Source: Bacillus sp. 1780r2a1 (lineage in GTDB: Bacteria > Bacillota > Bacilli > Bacillales > Bacillaceae_H). From it: 64,000 bases of DNA. The first letter of the stretch is position 1. The number at the start of each line of letters is the position of its first letter. Below are positions 38,732 to 47,769 of the stretch, piece by piece. The translations under genes were made by a program, and so were the position numbers. The stretch spans positions 3,345,258-3,409,257 of the forward strand of contig CP099863.1 in the NCBI GenBank assembly GCA_024134725.1, read 5' to 3'. The notes under the pieces were generated by a model. That model did no database searches and was not told the origin of the DNA. It worked only from the letters and a program-made list of their open reading frames with translations.

Positions 38732-38760
38732 ATTATAGCATAGGCAATATTGGGACTCAA
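38732..38760 (-). promoter_or_regulatory. Strong sigma-A promoter upstream of the candidate small RNA
   Basis: On the minus strand TTGAGT (38755-38760) and a perfect TATAAT (38732-38737) are 17 bp apart, with an extended -10 (TGCTATAAT). It lies 40 bases beyond the ispA stop and fires away from ispA towards dxs. Confidence 0.7.
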
Positions 38761-38800
38761 TCTTATTTTATCTCATTTATATAAAAAACAAGGCCGTTGC

Positions 38801-39694
38801 TTAACGATCACGTTTTGCTACGTATAGACAAATTTCTTCAAGCAACCCCGTATCCAAATTCGCTGTTTTAAGCGCATCTAAGCTCGATTGAATATGGTGA
38901 TGAAGCTTTTGTTTGGCTTCTTCCATTCCCAGTAGAAGTGGATACGTCGTCTTTTCGTTTTCCTTATCGCTTCCCACTGGTTTGCCAATTGCTTCTTCGG
39001 ACCCTTCAATATCTAAAATGTCATCTTGAATTTGAAAAGCAATTCCTAAGTTAAAGCTGAACTTTTCTAGAAGCTTCAACTGCTCTTCAGTTGCCTCACC
39101 TAAAATTGCACCTGCTTTCACACAAAAACTTAAAAGCTTTCCTGTTTTATGTATATGAATATCTTCTAGCTCCTGAAGGGTTAAATATTCATGTTGCTGT
39201 TCTCCTTGCATATCAGCAACCTGTCCTTTAATCATGCCTTCTGCTCCCGCTGCTTTTGTAAGCTCGCTCAGAAGCTCTACTTTTACTTCATCTTTTATTT
39301 GTGAGGCATTTATAATTACCTGAAAACTGTTTGTTAATAGCGCGTCTCCAGCTAAAATTGCCGTTGCTTCGCCATATACCTTGTGATTTGTAGGCTTGCC
39401 TCTTCGTAAATCATCGTCATCCATGCTTGGTAAGTCATCGTGAATGAGTGAATACGTGTGAATCATTTCAACTGCGCTTGCAACTGCGATTCCTTTTTCT
39501 TCATCATGCCCCAATGCTTTTAACGTCGCAAAAACTAACATTGGTCTCAGACGCTTTCCTCCTGCCATTAATGAATACAACATCGACTCTTTTAATAATG
39601 AAGGAGCTTGCAGATTTGTTACATACTCATGAAAAAATGTCTCTACTTTCTCTTTTGTAAATTGAATATAATTCTGTAGCTGCTGTTCACTCAC
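38801..39694 (-). CDS. ispA: Farnesyl diphosphate synthase (IspA)
   Basis: IspA condenses isopentenyl diphosphate with dimethylallyl and geranyl diphosphate. The 297 residues have the first aspartate-rich motif in DDLPSMDDDDLRRGKPTNH (about 85-103) and the second FQIQDDILDIEG, with GGKRLRPMLVF near the N-terminus. The start is GTG 39694, ten bases after AGGAGG and two bases beyond the xseB stop. The polar residues before the first Asp motif fit a C15 product. Confidence 0.94.
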   Translation of the reverse strand: MSEQQLQNYIQFTKEKVETFFHEYVTNLQAPSLLKESMLYSLMAGGKRLRPMLVFATLKALGHDEEKGIAVASAVEMIHTYSLIHDDLPSMDDDDLRRGKPTNHKVYGEATAILAGDALLTNSFQVIINASQIKDEVKVELLSELTKAAGAEGMIKGQVADMQGEQQHEYLTLQELEDIHIHKTGKLLSFCVKAGAILGEATEEQLKLLEKFSFNLGIAFQIQDDILDIEGSEEAIGKPVGSDKENEKTTYPLLLGMEEAKQKLHHHIQSSLDALKTANLDTGLLEEICLYVAKRDR

Positions 39695-39696
39695 GT

Positions 39697-39930
39697 TTAT
39701 TCTTCCTCCTGAACAGTAAAAGGTGCTAACGTTCCGTCTTCTTGCAAAATGTTCTCCATTTGTTTTTCGATTTGCTGGAGACGATCATGACAGAATTTTG
39801 ATAAAGACATTCCTTGCTGAAATTTTTCAATCGCTTCTTCCAACGGAATGTCACCTTCTTCTAAGTTATTCACAATTTTCTCCAGCTGATCCATTGCGTC
39901 TTCAAACGTCTGCTCTTTTTTATTCGCCAT
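39697..39930 (-). CDS. xseB: Exodeoxyribonuclease VII small subunit
   Basis: XseB is the small subunit of exonuclease VII, which degrades single-stranded DNA from both ends. The 77-residue helical protein carries the family core [20 protein letters not shown] followed by [14 protein letters not shown]. It starts three bases after xseA ends, and ispA follows two bases on, so translation is coupled. Confidence 0.93.
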   Translation of the reverse strand: MANKKEQTFEDAMDQLEKIVNNLEEGDIPLEEAIEKFQQGMSLSKFCHDRLQQIEKQMENILQEDGTLAPFTVQEEE

Positions 39931-39933
39931 CTT

Positions 39934-41277
39934 TTATCGCTCCTTTATATCTGACACTTCACACTGTAGTTGCCCATCAGTTAACCGAACTTGAATAGTA
40001 TCACCTTTTGCCAATTGCTTTGTTGATTTTATTAACTTCTGATCATCATCATACACCAAGCTATATCCCCGCTCCATTGTTTTTAACGGGCTTAGTGCAT
40101 GTAGCTTAGAGGCTGTGGTTGCAAATAAAAGGTGCTGCTGTTTCATAAGTTGTTGCATTTCTCTTTGCAACACTTTTGTTAGCTGCATGTGCTGTTCACG
40201 TGCTTGCTTGATTTTTTGCTGAGGATGATTGCGCTGCAAGTTCATGGCAAGTTGTTCGTATTGATTTTGCTTTCTTTCGAAAAATCTCTTGCTTTCACGA
40301 TATAATGTATCGATAACGCGGTCAAGTTGTTGCTCTTTTTGTTCGATTAGTTTTTGTGGATAGCGAAACGCATAGGATTTTTGGGACTTTTCCAATCGTC
40401 TTTTACTATGCTGAATTTTTTCATTCATCGCGCGAAGTAAGCGAATATTTCGTTGCGAAATACGCTCCGAAATCTCAGCAATACTTGGTACTGCGAGTTC
40501 TGCAGCTCCTGTTGGAGTCGGGGCTCTTAGATCTGCTACAAAATCTGCAATTGTAAAGTCGGTCTCATGCCCAACTGCTGAAATAACAGGTAGCGCTGAA
40601 TGATAAATCGCACGTGCAACCGCTTCTTCATTAAACGCCCATAGCTCTTCAATCGACCCTCCTCCTCGCCCAACAATTAGTACATCAACTTCGTCTCGCT
40701 TGTTTGCTTCGTTGATTGCTTTTACGATTGAAGGAGCAGCATTCACACCTTGAACGAGAGCTGGTATAACAATAATTTTAGCGATTGGGTAGCGCCTTTT
40801 CAGCGTTGTGATAATATCGCGGACTGCGGCTCCTGTCGGGGATGTAATTACACCGATTGCACTCGGGTATTTTGGAAGGTTTTGTTTGTGGGAAGCATGA
40901 AATAAGCCTTCTTTTTCAAGCTTTTTCTTTAACTGCTCATAAGCTAAGTAGAGATTACCAACACCATCAGGTTGCATTTCCTTTACATACATTTGATAGT
41001 TTCCACTTGGTTCGTATACGGATATTTCGCTGCGAATTAACACTTTCATTCCTTCTTCAGGCTGAAAAGCTAATTTGCTGTTATGACCAGCAAACATAAC
41101 CGCTGCAATTCGAGCATTTTCATCTTTTAAGGTAAAATACATATGACCTCTACTATGCTTTTTAAAGTTAGATATTTCACCTTTAATCCAAATATCTTGT
41201 AAGTGAGGATCAACATCAAATTTCCGCTTAATATAGCGTGTTAATGCTGATACAGTTAAATAACGAACTTCACTCAT
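39934..41277 (-). CDS. xseA: Exodeoxyribonuclease VII large subunit
   Basis: XseA is the catalytic and DNA-binding subunit. The 447 residues have an N-terminal OB-fold ([31 protein letters not shown]-like [20 protein letters not shown]), a nuclease core ([60 protein letters not shown]), and a coiled-coil C-terminal region (about 290-390). An AAGGAGG site precedes ATG 41277. Only 83 bases separate it from nusB; the folD gene usually found here in Bacillus is missing. Confidence 0.95.
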   Translation of the reverse strand: MSEVRYLTVSALTRYIKRKFDVDPHLQDIWIKGEISNFKKHSRGHMYFTLKDENARIAAVMFAGHNSKLAFQPEEGMKVLIRSEISVYEPSGNYQMYVKEMQPDGVGNLYLAYEQLKKKLEKEGLFHASHKQNLPKYPSAIGVITSPTGAAVRDIITTLKRRYPIAKIIVIPALVQGVNAAPSIVKAINEANKRDEVDVLIVGRGGGSIEELWAFNEEAVARAIYHSALPVISAVGHETDFTIADFVADLRAPTPTGAAELAVPSIAEISERISQRNIRLLRAMNEKIQHSKRRLEKSQKSYAFRYPQKLIEQKEQQLDRVIDTLYRESKRFFERKQNQYEQLAMNLQRNHPQQKIKQAREQHMQLTKVLQREMQQLMKQQHLLFATTASKLHALSPLKTMERGYSLVYDDDQKLIKSTKQLAKGDTIQVRLTDGQLQCEVSDIKER

Positions 41278-41360
41278 AATATAACCTCCTTGTTTCTAAA
41301 AGGTTCTTCCCCTCTCCTTTTTAGATAAAGGAGAGAAGTACCTCATTAGATTGTACTCGG

Positions 41361-41753
41361 TTAGCGAGATAGAGTAACAGCTACCTTCGATAATACACCA
41401 TTAATAAAGCGACCAGATTGATCATCACCAAATACTTTCGCTAATTCAATTGCTTCATTCATCGTAACATTTCCAGGAATTTCTTCTTCGTATTTCATTT
41501 CATATACCGCCATACGTAAAATAGTACGGTCTACCGTTGCAACTCTATCTAACGTCCATTTTTCTAAGTGATCACGTAGAATGCCATCGATTTCTTCTTG
41601 GTTATTTGCTACGCCTAATACTAATTTTTCTAAGAAATCGTCACCTTTTCCTTCTTGCAACACATTCTCCATTGCTTCTAACGGCTCAATTTGCCCAAGG
41701 TCGTGCTGAAATAAGGCCTGTAATGCTTTTTGTCTTGCTGTATGTCTTTTCAT
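41361..41753 (-). CDS. nusB: Transcription antitermination protein NusB
   Basis: NusB, with NusE (S10), binds boxA of rRNA leaders for antitermination. The 130 residues show the helical NusB pattern: [19 protein letters not shown] and [20 protein letters not shown], then [20 protein letters not shown]. The ATG at 41753 follows AAAGGAG. A possible promoter (TTGATT 41818-41823, TGC-TATTAT 41797-41802, 15-bp spacer) lies just upstream, followed further up by the hairpin at 41892-41936. Confidence 0.94.
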   Translation of the reverse strand: MKRHTARQKALQALFQHDLGQIEPLEAMENVLQEGKGDDFLEKLVLGVANNQEEIDGILRDHLEKWTLDRVATVDRTILRMAVYEMKYEEEIPGNVTMNEAIELAKVFGDDQSGRFINGVLSKVAVTLSR

Positions 41754-41891
41754 TATTTTGACTCCTTTATTTATCTACTTTCACTAGTATACCTAGATAA
41801 TAGCACAATTTATTGTAAATCAAAGAAGGAATTTCACCCGTCATTACTATCTCACTTTTGCGCGACTGTTAATCATCCAACATTAGAAAGC

Positions 41892-41936
41892 GTAACATGG
41901 CGTCCTTCTTTATTCAGTGCTTTTCCGCCATGTTAC
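41892..41936. other. Inverted repeat upstream of nusB, unknown role
   Basis: GTAACATGGCG and CGCCATGTTAC are perfect 11-base arms with a 23-base loop. The structure lies between the yqhY terminator and the nusB promoter region. No long T run follows. No gene is seen in 41754-41961. Confidence 0.55.
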
Positions 41937-41961
41937 ACCTTCTAGATCAATTCATAAACAC

Positions 41962-41997
41962 GAAAAAGACCGTCTATGTGACGAGACAGTCTTTTTC
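41962..41997 (-). terminator. Terminator after yqhY
   Basis: GAAAAAGACCGTCT pairs with AGACAGTCTTTTTC (one mismatch) over an eight-base loop, ending the accB-accC-yqhY operon. Confidence 0.82.
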
Positions 41998-42042
41998 ACT
42001 TTACCATAGCTTGTCTGGAAAAGAAATAACTAAAATCAGGAG

Positions 42043-42444
42043 TTACTCCTCTTCTTCAACTTCTTGCTTTTGCGTATCAAATTGAACGCCCACAATATGA
42101 ATATTTACTTCATCTATTTCAATTGCTGTCATATTCTTTAACGCTTGGCGGATATTATCTTGCACCTTTTGCGCCACAACTGGAATAGATACACCAAACT
42201 TCATCATGCAGAATACATCAACTTTAATACCATTTTCAGTTAAATCGACTTTAACGCCTTTTCCATGGTTTTTCTTCCCTAGCTTTTCAACGACACCTGC
42301 TGCAAAATTGCCACGCATAGCCGTAACGCCCTCTACTTCTGAAGCCGCAATCCCTGCAATTACTTCAATAACTTCAGGAGCAATTTCAACTTTACCTAAG
42401 GAATTTGGATGTTCTTCCATTTCTAATACATGATTTTCATTCAT
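42043..42444 (-). CDS. yqhY: Asp23/Gls24 family protein YqhY
   Basis: YqhY is a small Asp23-family protein with no known enzyme activity; its constant linkage to accBC suggests a part in fatty-acid synthesis control. The 133 residues contain the family pattern GKVEIAPEVIEVIAGIAASE and VKVDLTENGIKVDVFCMMKF. An upstream GTG in the same frame overlaps the AGGAGG site, so ATG 42444 (MNENHVLEMEE), eight bases beyond it, is preferred. It lies 29 bases after accC. Confidence 0.9.
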   Translation of the reverse strand: MNENHVLEMEEHPNSLGKVEIAPEVIEVIAGIAASEVEGVTAMRGNFAAGVVEKLGKKNHGKGVKVDLTENGIKVDVFCMMKFGVSIPVVAQKVQDNIRQALKNMTAIEIDEVNIHIVGVQFDTQKQEVEEEE

Positions 42445-42473
42445 GTACAGCACCTCCTATTATTTATACTATA

Positions 42474-43826
42474 CTACGAATTCATTACATCATGTAGCTC
42501 AAGAAATTTTGTATTGAATTCTCCACCTACAAATTGTTCGTGATTTAATAATTTCAAGTGGAACGGAATCGTTGTTGCAACTCCTTCAATAACAAACTCA
42601 CTTAAAGCACGCTTCATTCGCTCGATTGCCTCTTCGCGAGTTGGTGCATGAACAATTAGCTTCGCAATCATAGAATCATAATATGGCGGGATTGTATAGC
42701 CTGGGTATGCAGCTGAATCAACGCGTACTCCGTAGCCGCCTGGTGGTAAATACATTTCAATTGTTCCAGCAGATGGCATGAAGTTTTTCTCAGGGTTCTC
42801 TGCGTTAATACGACATTCGATCGCCCATCCATTAAATGTTACTTCCTCTTGTTTCAAAGGAAGATATTCGCCATTTGCTACTTTAATTTGCTCTTGAATC
42901 AAGTCAACACCTGTTACCATTTCTGTTACAGGATGCTCTACTTGAATACGCGTATTCATTTCCATGAAATAGAATTTATTTTCACGATAATCAAAGATAA
43001 ACTCTACTGTACCGGCACCTGTGTAGCCAACTGCCTCAGCTGCTTTTACAGCTGCGTCTCCCATTTTAGCACGTGTTTCTTCATTTAGTGCTGGCGAAGG
43101 CGTTTCTTCAATTAACTTTTGAAGTCGACGCTGAATACTACAGTCACGCTCTCCTAAATGAATCACGTTACCATGTGTATCTGCTAATACTTGTATTTCA
43201 ACATGGCGGAAATCTTCAATGTACTTTTCGATATAAACACCTGGATTACCAAATGCCGTAGCAGCTTCCTGTTGCGTGATCGTAATGCCTTTTACAAGCT
43301 CTTGCTCTGTTCTTGCAACGCGAATTCCTTTTCCGCCACCACCGGCTGTTGCTTTAATAATTACAGGATATCCAATATCTTTAGCAATTGACATGCCATC
43401 TTCAACTGACTCTACAATACCAGTTGAACCTGGAACAATTGGCACGCCTGCTTGACGCATTGTTTCTCGCGCAATATCTTTTGTGCCCATTTTTGTAATA
43501 GCTTCAGGAGTAGGTCCCACAAACGTAATATTGCATTCTCGACAAAGCTCTGCGAAATCAGAGTTCTCCGCTAAGAATCCATATCCTGGATGAATTGCAT
43601 CACAACCTGTTGATGTTGCAACGCTCATGATATTTGTAAAGTTTAAATAACTATCTTTTGATGCCGTAGGTCCAATGCAATAAGCTTCATCTGCAAGCTG
43701 TACATGAAGAGCGTTGCGATCGGCTTGGGAATAAACTGCAACTGACTCTACGCCTAATTCTTTGCAGGCACGAATAATACGGACTGCAATTTCTCCTCTA
43801 TTTGCAACTAAAAGCTTTTTAATCAT
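42474..43826 (-). CDS. accC: Acetyl-CoA carboxylase, biotin carboxylase subunit
   Basis: AccC carboxylates biotin on AccB using ATP and bicarbonate, the first half-reaction of fatty-acid synthesis. The 450 residues show [20 protein letters not shown], the glycine-rich ATP loop [34 protein letters not shown] and the catalytic [15 protein letters not shown]. It lies 13 bases after accB. The YqjD carboxylase has no adjacent biotin carboxylase, so this subunit may also serve propionyl-CoA carboxylation. Confidence 0.96.
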   Translation of the reverse strand: MIKKLLVANRGEIAVRIIRACKELGVESVAVYSQADRNALHVQLADEAYCIGPTASKDSYLNFTNIMSVATSTGCDAIHPGYGFLAENSDFAELCRECNITFVGPTPEAITKMGTKDIARETMRQAGVPIVPGSTGIVESVEDGMSIAKDIGYPVIIKATAGGGGKGIRVARTEQELVKGITITQQEAATAFGNPGVYIEKYIEDFRHVEIQVLADTHGNVIHLGERDCSIQRRLQKLIEETPSPALNEETRAKMGDAAVKAAEAVGYTGAGTVEFIFDYRENKFYFMEMNTRIQVEHPVTEMVTGVDLIQEQIKVANGEYLPLKQEEVTFNGWAIECRINAENPEKNFMPSAGTIEMYLPPGGYGVRVDSAAYPGYTIPPYYDSMIAKLIVHAPTREEAIERMKRALSEFVIEGVATTIPFHLKLLNHEQFVGGEFNTKFLELHDVMNS

Positions 43827-43839
43827 GTTTTACCGCTCC

Positions 43840-44343
43840 TTATTCAGGCTTCACTAAGAAAAGAGGTTGACCATACTCTACAAGCTGACCATTCTCAGCT
43901 AAAATTTCTACAATTTCACCTTTAACCTCTGCTTCAATTTCATTAAATAATTTCATTGCTTCAACGATACATACAATGGAATCCTTTTGAACTTTGTCAC
44001 CAACTGCAACATATGCATCTTCATCTGGAGAAGATGATGCATAAAACGTTCCAACCATTGGAGACGTAATTTTATGTAGATTCTCATCTTTAGCTGGCGC
44101 TGCTTCTACTGGCTCAGCTGGTTTTGTTTCGCTTACGGCTGCCGCTTGTGGTTGAGCAACAGGTTGTGGTGCTACTACTTCAGGAGTTGATGAAACAACT
44201 TGTACAGGCGAAGCGTTCTTTGAAACAATTGCATCTTTCTTTTTCATTTTTACTTTTGATCCTTCATGCTCATATACAAATTCTTCAATGGATGATTGAT
44301 CAACTAATTTAATTAATTCACGGATTTCTTGAATTTTTAACAT
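43840..44343 (-). CDS. accB: Biotin carboxyl carrier protein AccB
   Basis: AccB carries biotin between AccC and the carboxyltransferase. The 167 residues comprise an N-terminal dimerisation segment ([20 protein letters not shown]), an Ala/Pro-rich linker (about 45-85), and a biotinyl domain with K131 in [10 protein letters not shown]. The frame stays open 26 codons upstream, but ATG 44343 follows AGGAGT and matches family N-termini. It is the first gene of the accB-accC-yqhY operon, with a candidate promoter and a FapR-like site 145-205 bases upstream. Confidence 0.95.
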   Translation of the reverse strand: MLKIQEIRELIKLVDQSSIEEFVYEHEGSKVKMKKKDAIVSKNASPVQVVSSTPEVVAPQPVAQPQAAAVSETKPAEPVEAAPAKDENLHKITSPMVGTFYASSSPDEDAYVAVGDKVQKDSIVCIVEAMKLFNEIEAEVKGEIVEILAENGQLVEYGQPLFLVKPE

Positions 44344-44488
44344 ATTAAACACTCCTACTTCATGAAATAGAAATCTTTCTACTACTTTGCTATGATACGA
44401 CAAATTGCAATCTTCATTCAAATTGCTTTGTACGCATTTAAAAGAATAATCTACTCAAAATGGGTTTTAGAACTTACTACTATTTACA

Positions 44489-44518
44489 ATTATAATCGTA
44501 TCGATGGAGAAATTACAA
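44489..44518 (-). promoter_or_regulatory. Candidate promoter of accB-accC
   Basis: On the minus strand TTGTAA (44513-44518) and TATAAT (44489-44494) are 18 bp apart. The predicted leader to the accB start is about 140 bases. A FapR-like palindrome sits directly upstream. Confidence 0.5.
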
Positions 44519-44530
44519 TTGTAGAAAAAT

Positions 44531-44549
44531 ATTATAACCTAGTACTAAT
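44531..44549. promoter_or_regulatory. FapR-like operator upstream of accB
   Basis: ATTATAACCTAGTACTAAT differs at two positions from an idealised FapR palindrome ATTAGTACCTAGTACTAAT. FapR represses fatty-acid synthesis genes until malonyl-CoA builds up. The site is just upstream of the candidate accB promoter, or over another TATAAT at 44531-44536. The match is by eye, and accBC is not a classic B. subtilis FapR target. Confidence 0.45.
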
Positions 44550-44633
44550 ATAAGGCTATAATGATAATTATAACCCAACCACTTGGATAAATCCACGTTA
44601 AAATTTAGCTACCCCCATGGAATAAAACGTAAA

Positions 44634-44666
44634 AAAAAGCGATGACAATAGGCTTCATCGCTTTTT
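44634..44666 (-). terminator. Terminator of the spoIIIA operon
   Basis: AAAAAGCGATGA pairs with TCATCGCTTTTT over a nine-base loop, eight bases beyond the spoIIIAH stop. It is part of the 331-base gap 44344-44674, which otherwise holds the accB promoter region and no gene. Confidence 0.9.
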
Positions 44667-44674
44667 GAATTGAT

Positions 44675-45268
44675 TTATTTTGTTGGTTGAAACTCAACTG
44701 CCACCTCTTTTTGTCCAAGCTCTTTTTTCACTAATTGAATAATTTCATTTGCTTTTGCTTTAGAATGCTTTTCAGTTTTCACAGTAATATTAACCTCGCT
44801 ACCATCAGCTCTTACCAATGCATCTTCATAACCTTTAGATTTAATTAATGTTTCAATGACAGCCTCTTTTTCTGCTAGCTCTGACAGTTGGTCGATTTTA
44901 TCCATTGCTTTACTTACTTCAGTAGCCGATACGTTTTTGGAAGCAGCTACTTCTTGTAACTCTTCTTTCAACTTGCTTCTCTCATCAATTAGCTCTAATC
45001 GAAGCGCCGTAAACAATTCATCACTTTCTACATTTGATACAGTCGTTTTGCTCTCTGTAGTAGACTTAGCATTTTCTTTTTTTGTATCTTCTTTTGCGGG
45101 CTCTTTAGCATCTTCTTTTCCAGCTTCTTTTTTCGTATTTTCTTCTTGTTGATCCACAACCGCTACGTTTGATTGAGGGCTTTCTGGGGTTGTCATATAG
45201 TATACTGATAAAACCACTACTAAACTTAACATTGTTAATAACCAAACTGTTTGCTTTTTTAATAACAT
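44675..45268 (-). CDS. spoIIIAH: Stage III sporulation protein AH
   Basis: SpoIIIAH sits in the mother-cell membrane and interacts with forespore SpoIIQ across the engulfment space, zipping the membranes and forming the feeding channel. It has one membrane segment (about 9-25, WLLTMLSLVVVLSVYY), a Lys/Glu-rich linker (about 40-75), and a YscJ-like C-terminal domain. The frame extends upstream past spoIIIAG's stop, but ATG 45268 (MLLKKQTVWL) follows a G-rich site and is preferred, giving 197 residues. It is the last gene of the operon. Confidence 0.93.
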   Translation of the reverse strand: MLLKKQTVWLLTMLSLVVVLSVYYMTTPESPQSNVAVVDQQEENTKKEAGKEDAKEPAKEDTKKENAKSTTESKTTVSNVESDELFTALRLELIDERSKLKEELQEVAASKNVSATEVSKAMDKIDQLSELAEKEAVIETLIKSKGYEDALVRADGSEVNITVKTEKHSKAKANEIIQLVKKELGQKEVAVEFQPTK

Positions 45269-45281
45269 TTGGATTTCCCCC

Positions 45282-45929
45282 TTAACCTTTTTTAGGTAAT
45301 ACGGCAACTCTATGACTAGGAACATCTAAGGAGCGTGTCACTGCTTCAATAATCCACTTTTTCACCTCGATATTATCAGCCCCTTTCGCGACGACAAGAA
45401 TGCCTCGTACTTTCGGTTTTTCTGTTTTCACTACAACAGGCTTTTCCTGGTCACCACTTCTAACGATAACTAACTTTTCATCTGTAGAAATGTCTTCTAC
45501 CTTTCGCTTTCCACCTTCACGATCCGTTTCATCCGTCGATTGCTTTTGGGTCACCGTATTTTTCTCATAAACTTTCGCCTCTGTTGCATCGAGGTTCACG
45601 ATTACTTCCACCTTGCTTACACCATCAATCTGTTCTAATACTTCTTGTAACTGTTCTTCATATTTCTTTTCATAATCAGTAATCGCTGTGTTTTTTTTCG
45701 AACCAAACGTTGGAACATCCTCTTGGTCCTGTACAGTAGAAGAAGCTGGTTTTGCTTCATCTACTGTTGATTGCAACATACCCTTTGAACCGTTCATGAG
45801 CATAAAGACCATTCCTGCTGCTAATAAAATACCCATATAAACGAGCTTAGAAGGCTTTTTGTCACCTGATTTTTTGGTCATGGAGAAAAGTCTTTTAAAA
45901 AACGATGATTCTTCTTTTTTATCATTCAT
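45282..45929 (-). CDS. spoIIIAG: Stage III sporulation protein AG
   Basis: SpoIIIAG forms a large ring in the mother-cell/forespore channel. The 215 residues have a membrane segment at about 28-42 (LVYMGILLAAGMVFMLM) and an extracellular domain with VEVIVNLDATEAKVYEKNTV, which is part of the ring-building motif, and VVKTEKPKVRGILVVAKGAD. It follows spoIIIAF after seven bases. Confidence 0.94.
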   Translation of the reverse strand: MNDKKEESSFFKRLFSMTKKSGDKKPSKLVYMGILLAAGMVFMLMNGSKGMLQSTVDEAKPASSTVQDQEDVPTFGSKKNTAITDYEKKYEEQLQEVLEQIDGVSKVEVIVNLDATEAKVYEKNTVTQKQSTDETDREGGKRKVEDISTDEKLVIVRSGDQEKPVVVKTEKPKVRGILVVAKGADNIEVKKWIIEAVTRSLDVPSHRVAVLPKKG

Positions 45930-45936
45930 GTCACGT

Positions 45937-46548
45937 TCACTCCTCCTCCAAGTTTACAATCATTTGTTTTTCATCTATGCCCCATTTAGCTGCTAGATAC
46001 GTAGTAATATCCGTCGCTTCTTTTGAAGGTTCTTTTTCAATTGGTGTGGAGGTGTCAATGGAGATTTCTTTCACAACTGCCACGGCCTGTTCATCTTCAG
46101 GCTCTTGTGCACTCATCACAACTGTAATCGTTTTTATGTTGTCGGCTTCAGGATCTGCTTCTTCATTTTTCGTTTCAATGTGCATCCGATCAATTGCTAC
46201 ACCATACTGTTCCATCAGCTCCTCTTTTACCTCTGTCTCCATTTGGACAGCCATTTGTTCTAAAATATATGCACGTTGTGAAGCTTGTATTTCTTTTTTC
46301 TTACTTTCTATTAAATTTTCTACTCCTGCATCGTCACCAACCGCTGATAATCGAATCGAATTAAACATTTTATTTACGTCTACTTTTAAAATTTGAAAGA
46401 CTGGCGTAACAATAATTAGCATTAGGAGTAAGCCAATGACTAGCTTCGTATATTTTTGAAACCCTGAATTAGGAAGCAATAAATTTATAACTGTTGCTAG
46501 TAAAATGAATAGAATAATATTTGTAATCCAGCTTGTTAATGCTTGCAT
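45937..46548 (-). CDS. spoIIIAF: Stage III sporulation protein AF
   Basis: SpoIIIAF is a membrane component of the SpoIIIA channel assembly. Two membrane segments lie near the N-terminus (about 8-25 and 35-52, LVIGLLLMLIIVTPVFQIL), followed by a soluble helical and ring-fold region. The ATG at 46548 (MQALTSWITNI) follows AGGAGGAG and gives 203 residues. A longer frame upstream overlaps spoIIIAE and is rejected. Confidence 0.92.
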   Translation of the reverse strand: MQALTSWITNIILFILLATVINLLLPNSGFQKYTKLVIGLLLMLIIVTPVFQILKVDVNKMFNSIRLSAVGDDAGVENLIESKKKEIQASQRAYILEQMAVQMETEVKEELMEQYGVAIDRMHIETKNEEADPEADNIKTITVVMSAQEPEDEQAVAVVKEISIDTSTPIEKEPSKEATDITTYLAAKWGIDEKQMIVNLEEE

Positions 46549-46559
46549 TTTTTCTCCTC

Positions 46560-47744
46560 CTACCTCACCATCATCGTAACGTTGCTGGCTGTAATGATGA
46601 CTGTTAAACATAGGAAAAACATCAGTGAGACAATTGCCAATGCAGCAAAAATATAAACAACACTCTTACTAATAATGCTTAAACACGAAATAACAGGACC
46701 GCCTCCGATTGGCTGTAAAAGTGCTGCAGCTAGCTTATAAATTAACGCAAGCGCTAGTACTTTAATAGCTGGAAAGGCAACGATTAAGAGTAAAACAACC
46801 ACTCCCGCTATTCCAACCGTATTCTTTAAAAGAAGTGAGGCTGTGATAACGGTATCTGCCGCGTCTGTAAATACCCTTCCCACAACTGGAATAAAGTTTC
46901 CGGTAACAAACTTAGCGGTCCGAATAGTAATTCCATCCGCAACAGCAGAAGTAGCACCTTGTACTGAAATGACTCCTAAAAAAATTGTTAAAAAGATTCC
47001 TAGAATACCAATGCTGATGTTTCGAAGCAGCTGAGCTAACTGAGTGACCTTATACTGATCTGAAATAGTACTTACAATGCTTAAAAGCGCTGATAAAAAC
47101 AATAGTGGCATGACTATATACTGGATGAGCATGCCGCTAATATTCATTAAAAATAAGATCACTGGATGAAAGAATGCCGCCGATATTACCCCGCCCGATG
47201 AAGCCATTAACGCTAATAATAGTGGAACCAGAGCTAAAATGAACTTAGACATTGTTTCGATTGCGCCTGTTGCGTATGAAATAGCTACTTGAAAACTATT
47301 TAGCGCAATGATGATTAACACCATATACACAAGCGCATAGGCAACTTTACTAACAGCTTGTTGATTGAATGCGCTCTGTAACGTTTGTAAAAAGACGCTG
47401 AATACGGTTAACATAATGAGTGTTCCTAGCAGTTTTCCATTTGAAATAATTTCATGAAGTAAAAATTTCACCAACCCGCTCAGCCACTCCTGAATTGAAA
47501 ACTCTTTGTCACCTTTTAAGAAGTCAACTAAGCTACCTTTTTGACTTTCTGGTAAAAAGCCACCATATTGAGTCAAGATATCATCCCAAAACTGCTTCAC
47601 TTCGTCGATATTGAGCTGGTCAATTTGTTCATCTACTATTTCTTCTTGAGGCGCAGACTGAGAGGCTTGTACATTATTTGGAAAGAAAAAGAAGAGGAGC
47701 AAAAGGAATGCGAGCAATTTTCGTTTACTCATACACCACTTCAT
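46560..47744 (-). CDS. spoIIIAE: Stage III sporulation protein AE
   Basis: SpoIIIAE is a polytopic membrane protein thought to form part of the export or feeding apparatus core. The 394 residues begin with a signal-like segment (LLAFLLLLFFFFPNNVQA) and include about six to seven further hydrophobic segments. Conserved spots include KGSLVDFLKGDKEFSIQEWL and GGPVISCLSIISKS. The ATG at 47744 (MKWCMSKRK) follows AGGTGA; an inner ATG at MSKRK is possible. Confidence 0.94.
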   Translation of the reverse strand: MKWCMSKRKLLAFLLLLFFFFPNNVQASQSAPQEEIVDEQIDQLNIDEVKQFWDDILTQYGGFLPESQKGSLVDFLKGDKEFSIQEWLSGLVKFLLHEIISNGKLLGTLIMLTVFSVFLQTLQSAFNQQAVSKVAYALVYMVLIIIALNSFQVAISYATGAIETMSKFILALVPLLLALMASSGGVISAAFFHPVILFLMNISGMLIQYIVMPLLFLSALLSIVSTISDQYKVTQLAQLLRNISIGILGIFLTIFLGVISVQGATSAVADGITIRTAKFVTGNFIPVVGRVFTDAADTVITASLLLKNTVGIAGVVVLLLIVAFPAIKVLALALIYKLAAALLQPIGGGPVISCLSIISKSVVYIFAALAIVSLMFFLCLTVIITASNVTMMVR

Positions 47745-47769
47745 CTCGTCACCTCATGAGTTTAATAAT

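Noticed and set aside
45905-46396. 163-codon plus-strand frame antisense to spoIIIAF
   Set aside because: Serine/phenylalanine-rich translation typical of antisense shadows; spoIIIAF is strongly supported on the other strand.
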